Origin: Bacillus sp. FJAT-29814
GTDB lineage: Bacteria > Bacillota > Bacilli > Bacillales > Cytobacillaceae
Reading direction: 5' to 3'
DNA length: 64,000 bases
Assembly: GCF_001510715.1 (NCBI RefSeq)
Contig: NZ_LMTJ01000012.1
Coordinates: 71,604 to 135,603 of the forward strand
The position numbers and the translations under genes are program-made. Shown in pieces: positions 6,421 through 14,492 of the stretch. The first letter of the stretch is position 1, and each line of letters begins with the position of its first letter. The notes under the pieces were generated by a model that had not been told where the DNA came from, did no database searches, and saw only the letters and a program-made list of their open reading frames with translations.

Positions 6421-9021
6421 TTAAATCCCTTTATAGGCTAGGCGAAGGATTTCGACTAACTCCCGTGTAAGCGGCCGTTTAGGATTCACATTCGTATCCG
6501 GATCGTTAAAGGCATTCAATGCGAGTTGATAAATTTTACCCTCGTATGCTGCTTGTTCGACCCCGCACTCGGCGACACTCATCGGCATATCAAGCTCTTT
6601 TGCCAATCCCACAATCGCTTCAATCAGGCTCTCGATTCCTTCCTCCGTGGTTCGGGCCTGAAGACCTAGCATCCTGGCCAGTTCGGCATAGCGTTTATCG
6701 GCTACAAAAGCTTCATAGCCCGCAAACGGAGTGAATTTCGTCGGCTTGATGGCATTATACCGAATCACATGCGGCAGGAAGATGGCATTGGCCCGGCCGT
6801 GGGCAATGTTAAACTCGGCTCCGAGCGAATGGGCTAGGCTATGGTTGATTCCTAAATAGGCGTTGTTGAATGCGAGTCCAGCAAGGGTCGAAGCGTAATG
6901 CATTTTTTCGCGGGCAACTGCATCGGTTCCATCTCGGTAAGCTCTAGGTAGGTATTCAAAAACAAGCTGGATTGCTTTAATAATTTGGCCGTCGGTAAAA
7001 TCATTGGCGACAACCGACACAAACGCTTCAAGTGCATGGGTTAACACGTCCATCCCCGTGTCCGCCGTAATGTGCTTTGGAACTGTCATTGCAAATTGTG
7101 GGTCGATAATCGCGATATCTGGCAGTAATTCCGGATCAGATAGCGGATATTTGATGTTCGCCTTCTTATCGGTAATGACAGCAAATGAAGTGACCTCAGA
7201 ACCAGTACCGGATGTAGTTGGGATGGCAAGCAGCTTTGCTTTTTCCCGAAGCTTCGGATAAGTAACTACTCGTTTTCTCGGGTTTAGGAACTTTTGCTTT
7301 AAGGCATGGAAATCCACCTCAGGATGCTCATAAAATAACCACATGGCTTTTGCTGCATCCAGTACGGAACCGCCCCCTAGAGCAATGATGATATTCGGCT
7401 GGGCATGCATCATCAATTCTGCTCCCTTCACGACGGTTTCAATGCTTGGGTCCGGCTCAACGTCGGTAAAGACATCAAATCCCGCAAAATCAGGGCGTTT
7501 CTTCAAATAATGAAGAATCTTTTCCACGTAGCCATACTTAACCGAGCTTGGGCTGGTTACGATAAAGGCTCTGGATAGATTAGGAATGACCTCCAAGGCT
7601 TGAATGGAATTCTTTTTATAATAGATCTGTGGCGGCGTCCTTAAGATTTGAGCATTTACATTCCGTTTCGCCACCTTTTTAATGTTAATCAAATGCATGG
7701 CACCGACATTGGTGGAGACCGAGTTGCCTCCATAGGTGCCGCAGCCGAGAGTTAAGGTCGGCAGAAAATCATTGTACACATTTCCGGTTGCCCCTTGTGC
7801 TGAAGGTGTATTCACAAGGACCCTGCCTGCTTTCATCCTCATTGCAAATTGTTCAACGATACTATCATCGGTGCTGTGAATAGATGCTGTGTGTCCCAGT
7901 CCGCCGTACTCCAATGTCGCCTCGGCAAGTTTGAGGGCTTCTTCCGTACTATTTGCTTTATAGCATGCCAATATCGGGCTTAATTTTTCACAGGAAAGCG
8001 GGTGCTTTGGACCGACTCCTTCCAATTCCACGACCAAAATCTTTGTTTCAGCTGGCACTTCAATTCCAGCCATTTGGGCAATTTTGTAGGCAGGTAGTCC
8101 GACAACCATCGGATTGAGTAACCCGGTTTCCTGTCGGATTGCCACTTTCTCCAACTGGTGTTTCTCCTCTTCATTCAAGAAATAACAATGATTGGCAATC
8201 ATTTCAGTAATAACTTCCGTGTAGATTTCTTTATCGATAATCAGGGCTTGTTCAGAAGCGCAAATCATCCCGTTGTCGTAAGTTTTGGACAGCAGCAAGT
8301 CCTGAACCGAACGCCTGATATTCGCTGTTTTTTCAAAATAGCACGGGACGTTTCCAGGTCCGACGCCAATTGCCGGCTTGCCGGAGGAGTAGGCCGCCTT
8401 AACCATGCTTGAACCGCCGGTAGCAAGTATCAACGAAACCTTTGGATGTTTCATTAGTGCCTCGATACCATCAAGGGTAGTACTTTCAAGCCACTGGATG
8501 CAATTTTCCGGAGCTCCGGCTTTTACTGCAGCATTTCTAAGCAGTTCGGCCACGAACCTCCCGGAATTTTGCGAGACGGGATGAAAGCCAAAAATAATTG
8601 GATTTCTTGTTTTTAACGAAATAAGAGATTTATATATAACAGTGGAAGTAGGATTGGTTACAGGCACCAAGGCTGCAATTAGACCAACTGGCTCGGCCAT
8701 TTCATAGGTTCCTTCATGTTCGTTTTCACTAATGATTCCGGCAGTTCTTAGGTCCCGAATGCTGTGATAGATCATCTCGGTAGCAAACATATTCTTTGAG
8801 ATTTTGTCCTCAAATAATCCCCGGTTCGTTTCCTCAACGGCCATCCTTGCAAATTTTTCGTGGTTTTCAAGTGCTGTCAGCGCCATTGCTTTGACGATTT
8901 CATCGACCATTTCCTGTGTAAACCCGCGAAACTCTTCGAGTGCCTGGGCCCCTTGAGCGGCTAATCGGTCAACGGAAATGCTCGTTTGCTTTTGTAGTAC
9001 TTTCTTCTCATCTACTGCCAT
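6421..9021 (-). CDS. adhE: Bifunctional acetaldehyde-CoA/alcohol dehydrogenase AdhE
   Basis: 866 residues from ATG at 9021 (GGGGAGGAAG in front; an ATG at 9039 overlaps this site). The N-terminal half (1-440) is a CoA-acylating aldehyde dehydrogenase with catalytic Cys254 in GMICASEQ; the C-terminal half (455-866) is an iron-dependent alcohol dehydrogenase with GGGSVLDAAK and the metal-binding GINHSLAHSLGAEF and AHGRANA motifs. It reduces acetyl-CoA to acetaldehyde and ethanol with two NADH, as a fermentative redox outlet, and normally forms spirosomes. It could also draw on acetyl-CoA from the choline microcompartment. A Rex-like site lies just upstream. Confidence 0.97.
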   Translation of the reverse strand: MAVDEKKVLQKQTSISVDRLAAQGAQALEEFRGFTQEMVDEIVKAMALTALENHEKFARMAVEETNRGLFEDKISKNMFATEMIYHSIRDLRTAGIISENEHEGTYEMAEPVGLIAALVPVTNPTSTVIYKSLISLKTRNPIIFGFHPVSQNSGRFVAELLRNAAVKAGAPENCIQWLESTTLDGIEALMKHPKVSLILATGGSSMVKAAYSSGKPAIGVGPGNVPCYFEKTANIRRSVQDLLLSKTYDNGMICASEQALIIDKEIYTEVITEMIANHCYFLNEEEKHQLEKVAIRQETGLLNPMVVGLPAYKIAQMAGIEVPAETKILVVELEGVGPKHPLSCEKLSPILACYKANSTEEALKLAEATLEYGGLGHTASIHSTDDSIVEQFAMRMKAGRVLVNTPSAQGATGNVYNDFLPTLTLGCGTYGGNSVSTNVGAMHLINIKKVAKRNVNAQILRTPPQIYYKKNSIQALEVIPNLSRAFIVTSPSSVKYGYVEKILHYLKKRPDFAGFDVFTDVEPDPSIETVVKGAELMMHAQPNIIIALGGGSVLDAAKAMWLFYEHPEVDFHALKQKFLNPRKRVVTYPKLREKAKLLAIPTTSGTGSEVTSFAVITDKKANIKYPLSDPELLPDIAIIDPQFAMTVPKHITADTGMDVLTHALEAFVSVVANDFTDGQIIKAIQLVFEYLPRAYRDGTDAVAREKMHYASTLAGLAFNNAYLGINHSLAHSLGAEFNIAHGRANAIFLPHVIRYNAIKPTKFTPFAGYEAFVADKRYAELARMLGLQARTTEEGIESLIEAIVGLAKELDMPMSVAECGVEQAAYEGKIYQLALNAFNDPDTNVNPKRPLTRELVEILRLAYKGI

Positions 9022-9048
9022 AAAAAACTTCCTCCCCATAATTGAAGT

Positions 9049-9066
9049 TTGTTAGTTTTTGAACAA
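9049..9066. promoter_or_regulatory. Degenerate Rex-like operator in the adhE leader
   Basis: TTGTTAGTTTTTGAACAA has the 18-base length and TTGT...ACAA ends of the Rex consensus TTGTGAANNNNTTCACAA but deviates at four inner positions. It is nested in the 8-base inverted repeat AGTTTGTT/AACAAACT (9046-9069), about 28 bases before the adhE start. adhE is a classic Rex target in Firmicutes. Assignment is tentative. Confidence 0.4.
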
Positions 9067-9299
9067 ACTGCATAAAGTGAAGCCTGCTCAATTACCAATC
9101 TGTCATCAAATATAGCAATCATGAGGGAAGAAATTTGTAGAAAAATGTGGCGAAAAATGGGGATTGCCCCTTTGAAGGGATAAATTCATAGAATGTTCAA
9201 AAAATACAACTGGTGGTAAATTAGACTTAAATATTTTTATTTTTAAAAAATTTTGATAATATTATATTTAAAAGATTTACCGTAGAGGAGAGAATACGG

Positions 9300-10085
9300 A
9301 TGATCCTACAACTAGAGGAAGTTTCCTTGGTTAGAGACGGAAACTGGATTTTAAATGATGTGAATTGGCAAATAGACAAAGGGGAGCACTGGGTCTTGTT
9401 TGGATTGAATGGTTCCGGGAAAACGGCCATTTTAAATCTATTAAATGCCTACTTTTTCCCAACAAAGGGGAGAATTAACGTGCTAGGAATGGAGTTCGGC
9501 AAACACTATCTTGGGGAAAAGTTGCGCAAGCAAATCGGCTTTGTGTCGTCCTCCCTCCAGGAGAAATTTCATAGGGGTGATAATGCCTTTGAAGTGGTGC
9601 TGAGTGGGTCGTTTGCCTCTATTGGGCTTTATGAAACCCCAACAGATCAAATGAGAGAAAAAGCTATAGGTCTACTGGAAGACTTGGGTTGTCTAGAGTA
9701 TGCGAACCGAAACTATGAAACTTTATCGCAAGGGGAAAAACAGCGGGTGTTAATTGCCCGGGCCTTAATGGCTGACCCCTCCCTGCTTATTTTGGATGAA
9801 CCGACAAATGGCCTAGATTTTATTGCACGCGAAAAACTGTTGGAATCAATTGAAACGATTGGAAAAAAAACGGTTGCGCCAACCGTTATTTATGTGACAC
9901 ATCATGTGGAAGAGATCTTGCCTGTATTTAATAAAACCTTGTTACTAAAGGATGGCCAGGTTTTTGCAACGGGGGCGACAAAAGAGATGCTATCAAGTGA
10001 ACAGCTTTCACAGTTTTTCGGGCTTCCTGTAAGTGTGATTTGGGAGAATGGGAGACCTCTACTGTCAAAATTACAAATGCAGTAA
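9300..10085 (+). CDS. ABC transporter ATP-binding protein (YlmA-like)
   Basis: 261 residues, a single ATPase domain: Walker A GLNGSGKTAIL, signature LSQGEKQRVLIARAL, Walker B LLILDEPTNGLD and switch His in YVTHHVEE. It resembles the Bacillus YlmA group of solitary ABC ATPases. No permease or binding protein lies nearby, so the transported substrate and partner are unknown. The preceding 230 bases are very AT-rich and hold its promoter; a terminator follows. Confidence 0.85.
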   Translation: MILQLEEVSLVRDGNWILNDVNWQIDKGEHWVLFGLNGSGKTAILNLLNAYFFPTKGRINVLGMEFGKHYLGEKLRKQIGFVSSSLQEKFHRGDNAFEVVLSGSFASIGLYETPTDQMREKAIGLLEDLGCLEYANRNYETLSQGEKQRVLIARALMADPSLLILDEPTNGLDFIAREKLLESIETIGKKTVAPTVIYVTHHVEEILPVFNKTLLLKDGQVFATGATKEMLSSEQLSQFFGLPVSVIWENGRPLLSKLQMQ

Positions 10086-10086
10086 C

Positions 10087-10115
10087 AAAAGGCACGGTAG
10101 ATACTGTGCCTTTTC
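10087..10115 (+). terminator. Terminator of the ABC ATPase gene
   Basis: AAAAGGCACGGTA-GAT-ACTGTGCCTTTT hairpin with T tail. Confidence 0.8.
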
Positions 10116-10267
10116 CTAATACTATTTTCATGTTTTTATAAAAGGTTCTCTAAAAACAAGGTCATATTACCTATTAAAATCGCCCTGGAATTGCTCCATC
10201 AGACTGATATATTGAGTGATTTAAATGAACTATAATAGGATTGAATAAATAGAAAAGGGGAAATATT

Positions 10268-11614
10268 ATGACATTAAAAAAGAGGTTATTCGGCAGTGCA
10301 TTGGCACTGACATTGGGGGCTTCTGTTGTTTTTAGCGGAGGAGTTCCAAAAACCAATGCCGCACCAGTGAGCAAGGACTACATAGTTATTTTTAAAGATC
10401 AAGCGAAACTACCTGCCGGATATGATAAATTACTGAAGGATGCCGGTGGGAAAGTTACAGCCAAGCTTGATAAGCTAGGTGCAGTCGAAGTAAGTTCGAC
10501 AGATGCCAGCTTTTTAGAAAAGGTTAAAAAGTCAAACCTAGTTCAGGAGGCCGGTGTTCAAAACAAAATCTACCCGGAAAAGCCAGTTTATCAGGAAACA
10601 GTGGAACTGGATGCTGTTGCTGGTGCTGACCTATATGAAAGTTCACAATGGGATATCAAACAGGTAACAAATAATGGTGCTTCATGGAGCATGCCAGGCG
10701 GAACAGGAAAATCTGCTTCTGGAGATGATATTGTAGTTGCGGTGATCGACACAGGAATTGATTATACACATCCTGATGTTAAGGCAAATTATGCGTACGG
10801 AAAATCATTTGTACCGGGATATCCGGATGCAATGGATGAAGACGGACATGGCACTCATGTTGCCGGTTCCATTGCCGGTAAAGGAAGAATCATGGGGATC
10901 GGTCCTGATCTAAAAGTGGCAGCCTACCGCGTCTTTGGACCAACTGGTGGGGCTGAAACCGCACACATTGCCGAGGCACTTATGACCGCGGCAGATGACA
11001 ATGTTGATGTAGTGAATATGTCATTAGGCGGCTATGACTGGTTCCAGGATCCTGACTACGCCACAAAGGACATTGTTGCCGATGTGAATTTATTTAATCG
11101 TGCCATTCAATATGCGATTCAAAAAGGGGTCACAGTTGTTGGTTCCGCCGGTAATAATGGAGTGGACATTAGCAGCCCGGGTAAGTTATCCGGAGACGAT
11201 AAAGGTGCTACACACCGCAGCCCAAGCAGCCAAAACATGATTCGTGTTTCTGCCGGAGGTCAATTGAAAAATTTAACCTTCTATTCAAACTACGGAGTAG
11301 GAAAAATTGACGTTATGGCTCCAGGCGGGGATTATGGCCCGAATTATGATCCAGTGACAAAGACAGGCAGAGACAGTACTTACCTTTGCTTAAGTTCTGT
11401 ACCTGGCGGCTATGCATATTATGCCGGCACGTCAATGGCCGCTCCAAAAACAGCCGCGTTAGCCGGAGTCATCATAGCCAAATACGGCAAGGATACACTA
11501 AAACCTGCCCAGGTAAAACATATCATCCAATCGTCAGCGGAAGACGTGTTTAAACCAGGCTACGATGAGAATTCTGGATTTGGACTAATTAATGCTGTTA
11601 ACGCGTTAAAATAG
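10268..11614 (+). CDS. Secreted subtilisin-like serine protease (S8)
   Basis: 448 residues. A signal peptide (KKRLFGSALALTLGASVVFS, cleavage near NAA-APV about residue 36) and an I9-type propeptide (DYIVIFKDQAKLPAGYDKLL to about residue 105) precede the catalytic domain. The triad is Asp161 (VIDTGID), His194 (HGTHVAG) and Ser389 (GTSMAAPKTAAL), with the oxyanion Asn in GSAGNNG. There is no C-terminal extension. It should be exported, matured and act on extracellular protein. ATG follows AAAAGGGG, with TATAAT about 35 bases upstream of that. Confidence 0.95.
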   Translation: MTLKKRLFGSALALTLGASVVFSGGVPKTNAAPVSKDYIVIFKDQAKLPAGYDKLLKDAGGKVTAKLDKLGAVEVSSTDASFLEKVKKSNLVQEAGVQNKIYPEKPVYQETVELDAVAGADLYESSQWDIKQVTNNGASWSMPGGTGKSASGDDIVVAVIDTGIDYTHPDVKANYAYGKSFVPGYPDAMDEDGHGTHVAGSIAGKGRIMGIGPDLKVAAYRVFGPTGGAETAHIAEALMTAADDNVDVVNMSLGGYDWFQDPDYATKDIVADVNLFNRAIQYAIQKGVTVVGSAGNNGVDISSPGKLSGDDKGATHRSPSSQNMIRVSAGGQLKNLTFYSNYGVGKIDVMAPGGDYGPNYDPVTKTGRDSTYLCLSSVPGGYAYYAGTSMAAPKTAALAGVIIAKYGKDTLKPAQVKHIIQSSAEDVFKPGYDENSGFGLINAVNALK

Positions 11615-11625
11615 TAATACAAGGC

Positions 11626-11654
11626 AAAAGCGATCAGTTTTGATCGCTTTTTTC
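11626..11654. terminator. Bidirectional terminator
   Basis: AAAAGCGATCA / TGATCGCTTTTTT between the convergent protease and HpaB-type genes; the stop of the latter lies inside the hairpin. Confidence 0.85.
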
Positions 11655-13094
11655 ATTGGATAAATTTAAAAATTCGGAAATACGATCGCAAAATTCATCT
11701 TTTGGATAGCTTTGGTATAAATGACTGGCCATTCTGACAGGGTCTCCGAAAAAGTAACGCTCGTATTGAGTTTGCCTGGTACCGAACGGGCTCATTGTCA
11801 TATCCCAGGTCAATCGAAAAAGTTGGACACGCTCTTCGGCGTTTAGATTTGTTCCTTGAAGATATACATCCAAATCCGGTTTGATAGGCGAGGAAAAGTC
11901 GTTTTCTGTTGGTAGTGTGATCATGCCGCTAGCACCGATTAGTTGTATGATTTCTACAAATCTCGGATATATTTTTGGAAATAGGTTGCTAGCAACCTTG
12001 AGTGGAATAATACTAGGCACCATAGTTCCCCATTCATCCAATTCCGCATCATTTTCTGCCTTCGCTAAAAGTGCCTTCATGGATTCAAGGCCGATGATAA
12101 TTTCCGATATTTTTTCCTGAATTTGTTGATAACCGTATACATTAATCGTTTTGGCAAGCAGGTCAGTAAGACCCAGTAAAAATTCCGTTTTGACAACTTG
12201 CCTTGTAATCACTTGGTGTGTTGCATGATGATGAAATGAGCTTTGCAGCATAAAGTCATTTGCCGCTTCAGGGTTACCGTAAAAAAACACCCGCTCCCAT
12301 GGCACCAATACATGATCAAACACCAGTATTGTATCCATCTCCTCAAACCGTGAACTCAATGGATGATCAAAGGAAGAATCCCCCCCCACAAAGGACTCCC
12401 GGCAAATAAATTTTAAACCCTTTGTATCGGAAGGGATCGAAAAGGCAAAAGCTTCCGCCTCCTCGATTATTCCGCCTGTGGAATAAACAAGTACCTCATC
12501 GGTTACACCGCCTTGGGTTGCCAATAGACGGGCACCTTTAATGATCAGGCCATGTTCTGTTTTGTCGACTACTCTTGCTGATATGGGTTCTTTTGAGATC
12601 TGAAGATTGATTAAGGCTCGATTAACCTGTGGAGAGACGAAGGTATGGGTAAAACATAAATCGTTGTCTTTTGCCCGGTTATAAAGCGATTGAATGTTCT
12701 CCGGAAAGCAATTTTCTTTACCCTCCAAGATGGATGCCGATGAGGCGAATGCCATTAAGACTGTATTCATATAATCCGGACTTCTTCCCATCATTCCATT
12801 CGTGTGCTTCGCCCATATCTCACTTGCACTTCTTCGTTTTTTTAGGTCTTCCTTTGTTTTTGGTTGCAGAAAAGAAACCCCGATTGGCACCCCCGTTTCT
12901 TCAGAAGTATAGGTTAATTTGTCTTTATACTCTGGAGCATCCTGTAAATCGTACAGGGATGCTTTTGTTCTAATAAGCCCTTTGAATGCAGGATGCATGG
13001 ATAATTTGCCTTCTATCCGTTTCCCATCCAACCAAATTTCTTTGTTTAACTGATCAATCCGCCCTACGAATTCCCTTCCATTAATAGCACCCAA
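11634..13094 (-). CDS. HpaB-type flavin-dependent 4-hydroxyphenylacetate 3-monooxygenase family protein
   Basis: About 486 residues. The N-terminus (GAINGREFVGRIDQLNKEIWLDGKRI) and the later FICRESFVGGDSSFDHPLSSRFEEMD, DHVLVPWERVFFYG and QLIGASGMITLPTENDF segments are characteristic of the HpaB / 4-hydroxybutyryl-CoA dehydratase fold, FADH2-using oxygenases that hydroxylate phenols. A reductase partner is needed; the HpaC-like gene at 5.1 kb is a candidate. I prefer the TTG at 13094, eight bases after TTTGGAG, over the in-frame GTG at 13103 which overlaps that site. The substrate may differ from 4-hydroxyphenylacetate. Confidence 0.85.
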   Translation of the reverse strand: MGAINGREFVGRIDQLNKEIWLDGKRIEGKLSMHPAFKGLIRTKASLYDLQDAPEYKDKLTYTSEETGVPIGVSFLQPKTKEDLKKRRSASEIWAKHTNGMMGRSPDYMNTVLMAFASSASILEGKENCFPENIQSLYNRAKDNDLCFTHTFVSPQVNRALINLQISKEPISARVVDKTEHGLIIKGARLLATQGGVTDEVLVYSTGGIIEEAEAFAFSIPSDTKGLKFICRESFVGGDSSFDHPLSSRFEEMDTILVFDHVLVPWERVFFYGNPEAANDFMLQSSFHHHATHQVITRQVVKTEFLLGLTDLLAKTINVYGYQQIQEKISEIIIGLESMKALLAKAENDAELDEWGTMVPSIIPLKVASNLFPKIYPRFVEIIQLIGASGMITLPTENDFSSPIKPDLDVYLQGTNLNAEERVQLFRLTWDMTMSPFGTRQTQYERYFFGDPVRMASHLYQSYPKDEFCDRISEFLNLSNEKSDQN

Positions 13095-13150
13095 TAGAAC
13101 CACTCCAAATTGAAATTCAATGTTACTCTCATTTTATTGAATAGGTTGGT

Positions 13151-13174
13151 AATTTGTTTGTACACGGACAAATT
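13151..13174. promoter_or_regulatory. Inverted repeat upstream of the HpaB-type gene
   Basis: AATTTGT and ACAAATT arms flank a GTAC centre, giving a 24-base imperfect palindrome about 60 bases before the start, where an operator would sit. The regulator is unknown. Confidence 0.4.
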
Positions 13175-13410
13175 TTGGGCACATGATGTAATAATGATTC
13201 TGTCCTTTTTCCTCCTCAGATTTAGCCATCCTTCACTTCTTGATATGACTTTAAATTTTTATAGTTAAGATTTCTACACGGGTCGTTAACTATACAATCA
13301 GAGTTGAATAAAGGCACGGAAATTCACTGTTCAATCCCTCTTTCTAAGGAAGTGATATTTAAAACAATTGGGTCAAGTTGAATTTGTATTATGATAAGTT
13401 TCAGTTATTA

Positions 13411-13456
13411 AATAGGGAGATAAATCGAGTTTGATTTATCTCCCTATTTTTATTTT
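13411..13456 (+). terminator. Strong hairpin with T-rich tail, no gene assigned upstream
   Basis: AATAGGGAGATAAATC pairs perfectly with GATTTATCTCCCTATT over 16 bases and is followed by TTTTATTTT. No plus-strand gene ends before it; the 13.18-13.41 kb stretch holds no open frame I can support. It insulates the downstream promoter, or ends a small RNA. Confidence 0.7.
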
Positions 13457-13476
13457 ATAGTAGTAAATATATTTAT

Positions 13477-13494
13477 TATCTCAAATTCGAGATA
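13477..13494. promoter_or_regulatory. MhqR-like palindrome (site 1)
   Basis: TATCTCAAATTCGAGATA, a near-perfect inverted repeat, ends six bases before the -35 of the promoter at 13501. It resembles the MhqR operator of Bacillus subtilis as I recall it (tATCTcgaAtTCgAGATa). Three related copies precede spx, the quinone reductase and azoR in this window. Confidence 0.6.
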
Positions 13495-13500
13495 GTTTTC

Positions 13501-13529
13501 TTGACGGTAATTTCGTCAAAAGGTATTAT
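13501..13529 (+). promoter_or_regulatory. SigA-type promoter of the BA3454-family gene and probably the rpiA operon
   Basis: TTGACG, 17-base spacer, TATTAT. TTGACG-N7-CGTCAA also makes an inverted repeat over the -35 and spacer, and TAACCTAGGTTA, a perfect palindrome, lies just downstream of the -10 (about 13542-13553). No terminator is seen between the small gene and rpiA. Confidence 0.7.
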
Positions 13530-13618
13530 GAATACATAAAGTAACCTAGGTTATTAAAAGTTACTAGATGAAATAAAATAACTAAATAAATTAAATAAAA
13601 TAGGTAGGAGTGACAATT

Positions 13619-13753
13619 ATGATTGAAGTAACTGTAAAGCTTAGTTACAAAGGAAGAAATTATCTAACTAATGTAATTGTTAAAAAAGACACACCTGAAA
13701 AACAGATTTTAAATATCGCACAAGAGCAAATTAAAAAACAATGGTTAAATTAA
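13619..13753 (+). CDS. BA3454-family small stress-response protein
   Basis: 44 residues (MIEVTVKLSYKGRNYLTNVI ... QIKKQWLN), ATG behind GGTAGGAG. The short beta-strand-rich start, NVIVKKDTPEKQILNIAQEQ and the closing KKQW match the small Bacillus proteins annotated as BA3454-family stress-response proteins; biochemical role unknown. It is read from a promoter with an MhqR-like site and ends 41 bases before rpiA. Confidence 0.7.
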   Translation: MIEVTVKLSYKGRNYLTNVIVKKDTPEKQILNIAQEQIKKQWLN

Positions 13754-13794
13754 TAAGGCAATCTCCAGACCTTAATGGAAAGGGGTAAAAGGCC

Positions 13795-14466
13795 TTGAAT
13801 GAAAAGAAGAAAGTTGGAGAAAAAGCAGTTGATTATGTGAGAGAAGGGATGGTAGTTGGATTAGGAACTGGCACGACTGTTTTCTATACCATTTCAAAAC
13901 TTGGGGAATTAGTTCAACAAGGATTTTCCATAAAAGGAGTTCCTACTTCTGAACACACGAAAAAATTAGCGACTGAACTTGGAATTCCCCTAATTTCGAT
14001 CAATGAGATTGAGAAAATTGATGTGGCCATTGATGGAGCAGATGAAGTAGATTCTGAGTTAAATCTCATTAAAGGGGGAGGCGGGGCCCTTTTAAGAGAG
14101 AAAATCATCGCAAAAGCAGCTGAGACCTTTATTGTCGTCGCAGACTCAAACAAAATAGTGGAGGCATTAGGAACTTTTCCACTGCCGATAGAAGTAGTGC
14201 GATTTGGATATGAAATGACCATGAAGCACATCCTGGAGCTTGGGGGAAGTCCAAAGCTGCGACAAAAAGATGGGATCCCTTTTCTCACAGATAACGGAAA
14301 CTATATTATTGATGGTATTTTTACAAAAATAAAGGATCCAAAAATATTGGAGAGGGAGCTAAATTTGATACCGGGCGTTGTGGATAATGGATTATTTGTC
14401 GGAATGGCAGACAGTGTCATCACAATCGATTGTCATCAAAACATCATCGCGAAAGTCCGGGGCTAG
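13795..14466 (+). CDS. rpiA: Ribose-5-phosphate isomerase A
   Basis: 223 residues, TTG start behind GGAAAGGGG. GLGTGTTVFYTISKL (phosphate loop), DGADEVDSELNLIKGGGGALLREKI (catalytic region) and EVVRFGYE are diagnostic. It interconverts ribulose-5-phosphate and ribose-5-phosphate. It opens a sugar-phosphate operon rpiA-zwf-tkt-gnd-tal, each gene closely spaced. Bacillus subtilis uses RpiB, so a type A enzyme here is an accessory trait. Confidence 0.95.
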   Translation: MNEKKKVGEKAVDYVREGMVVGLGTGTTVFYTISKLGELVQQGFSIKGVPTSEHTKKLATELGIPLISINEIEKIDVAIDGADEVDSELNLIKGGGGALLREKIIAKAAETFIVVADSNKIVEALGTFPLPIEVVRFGYEMTMKHILELGGSPKLRQKDGIPFLTDNGNYIIDGIFTKIKDPKILERELNLIPGVVDNGLFVGMADSVITIDCHQNIIAKVRG

Positions 14467-14492
14467 AAAATACGAACATGGGGGAAATAAAA

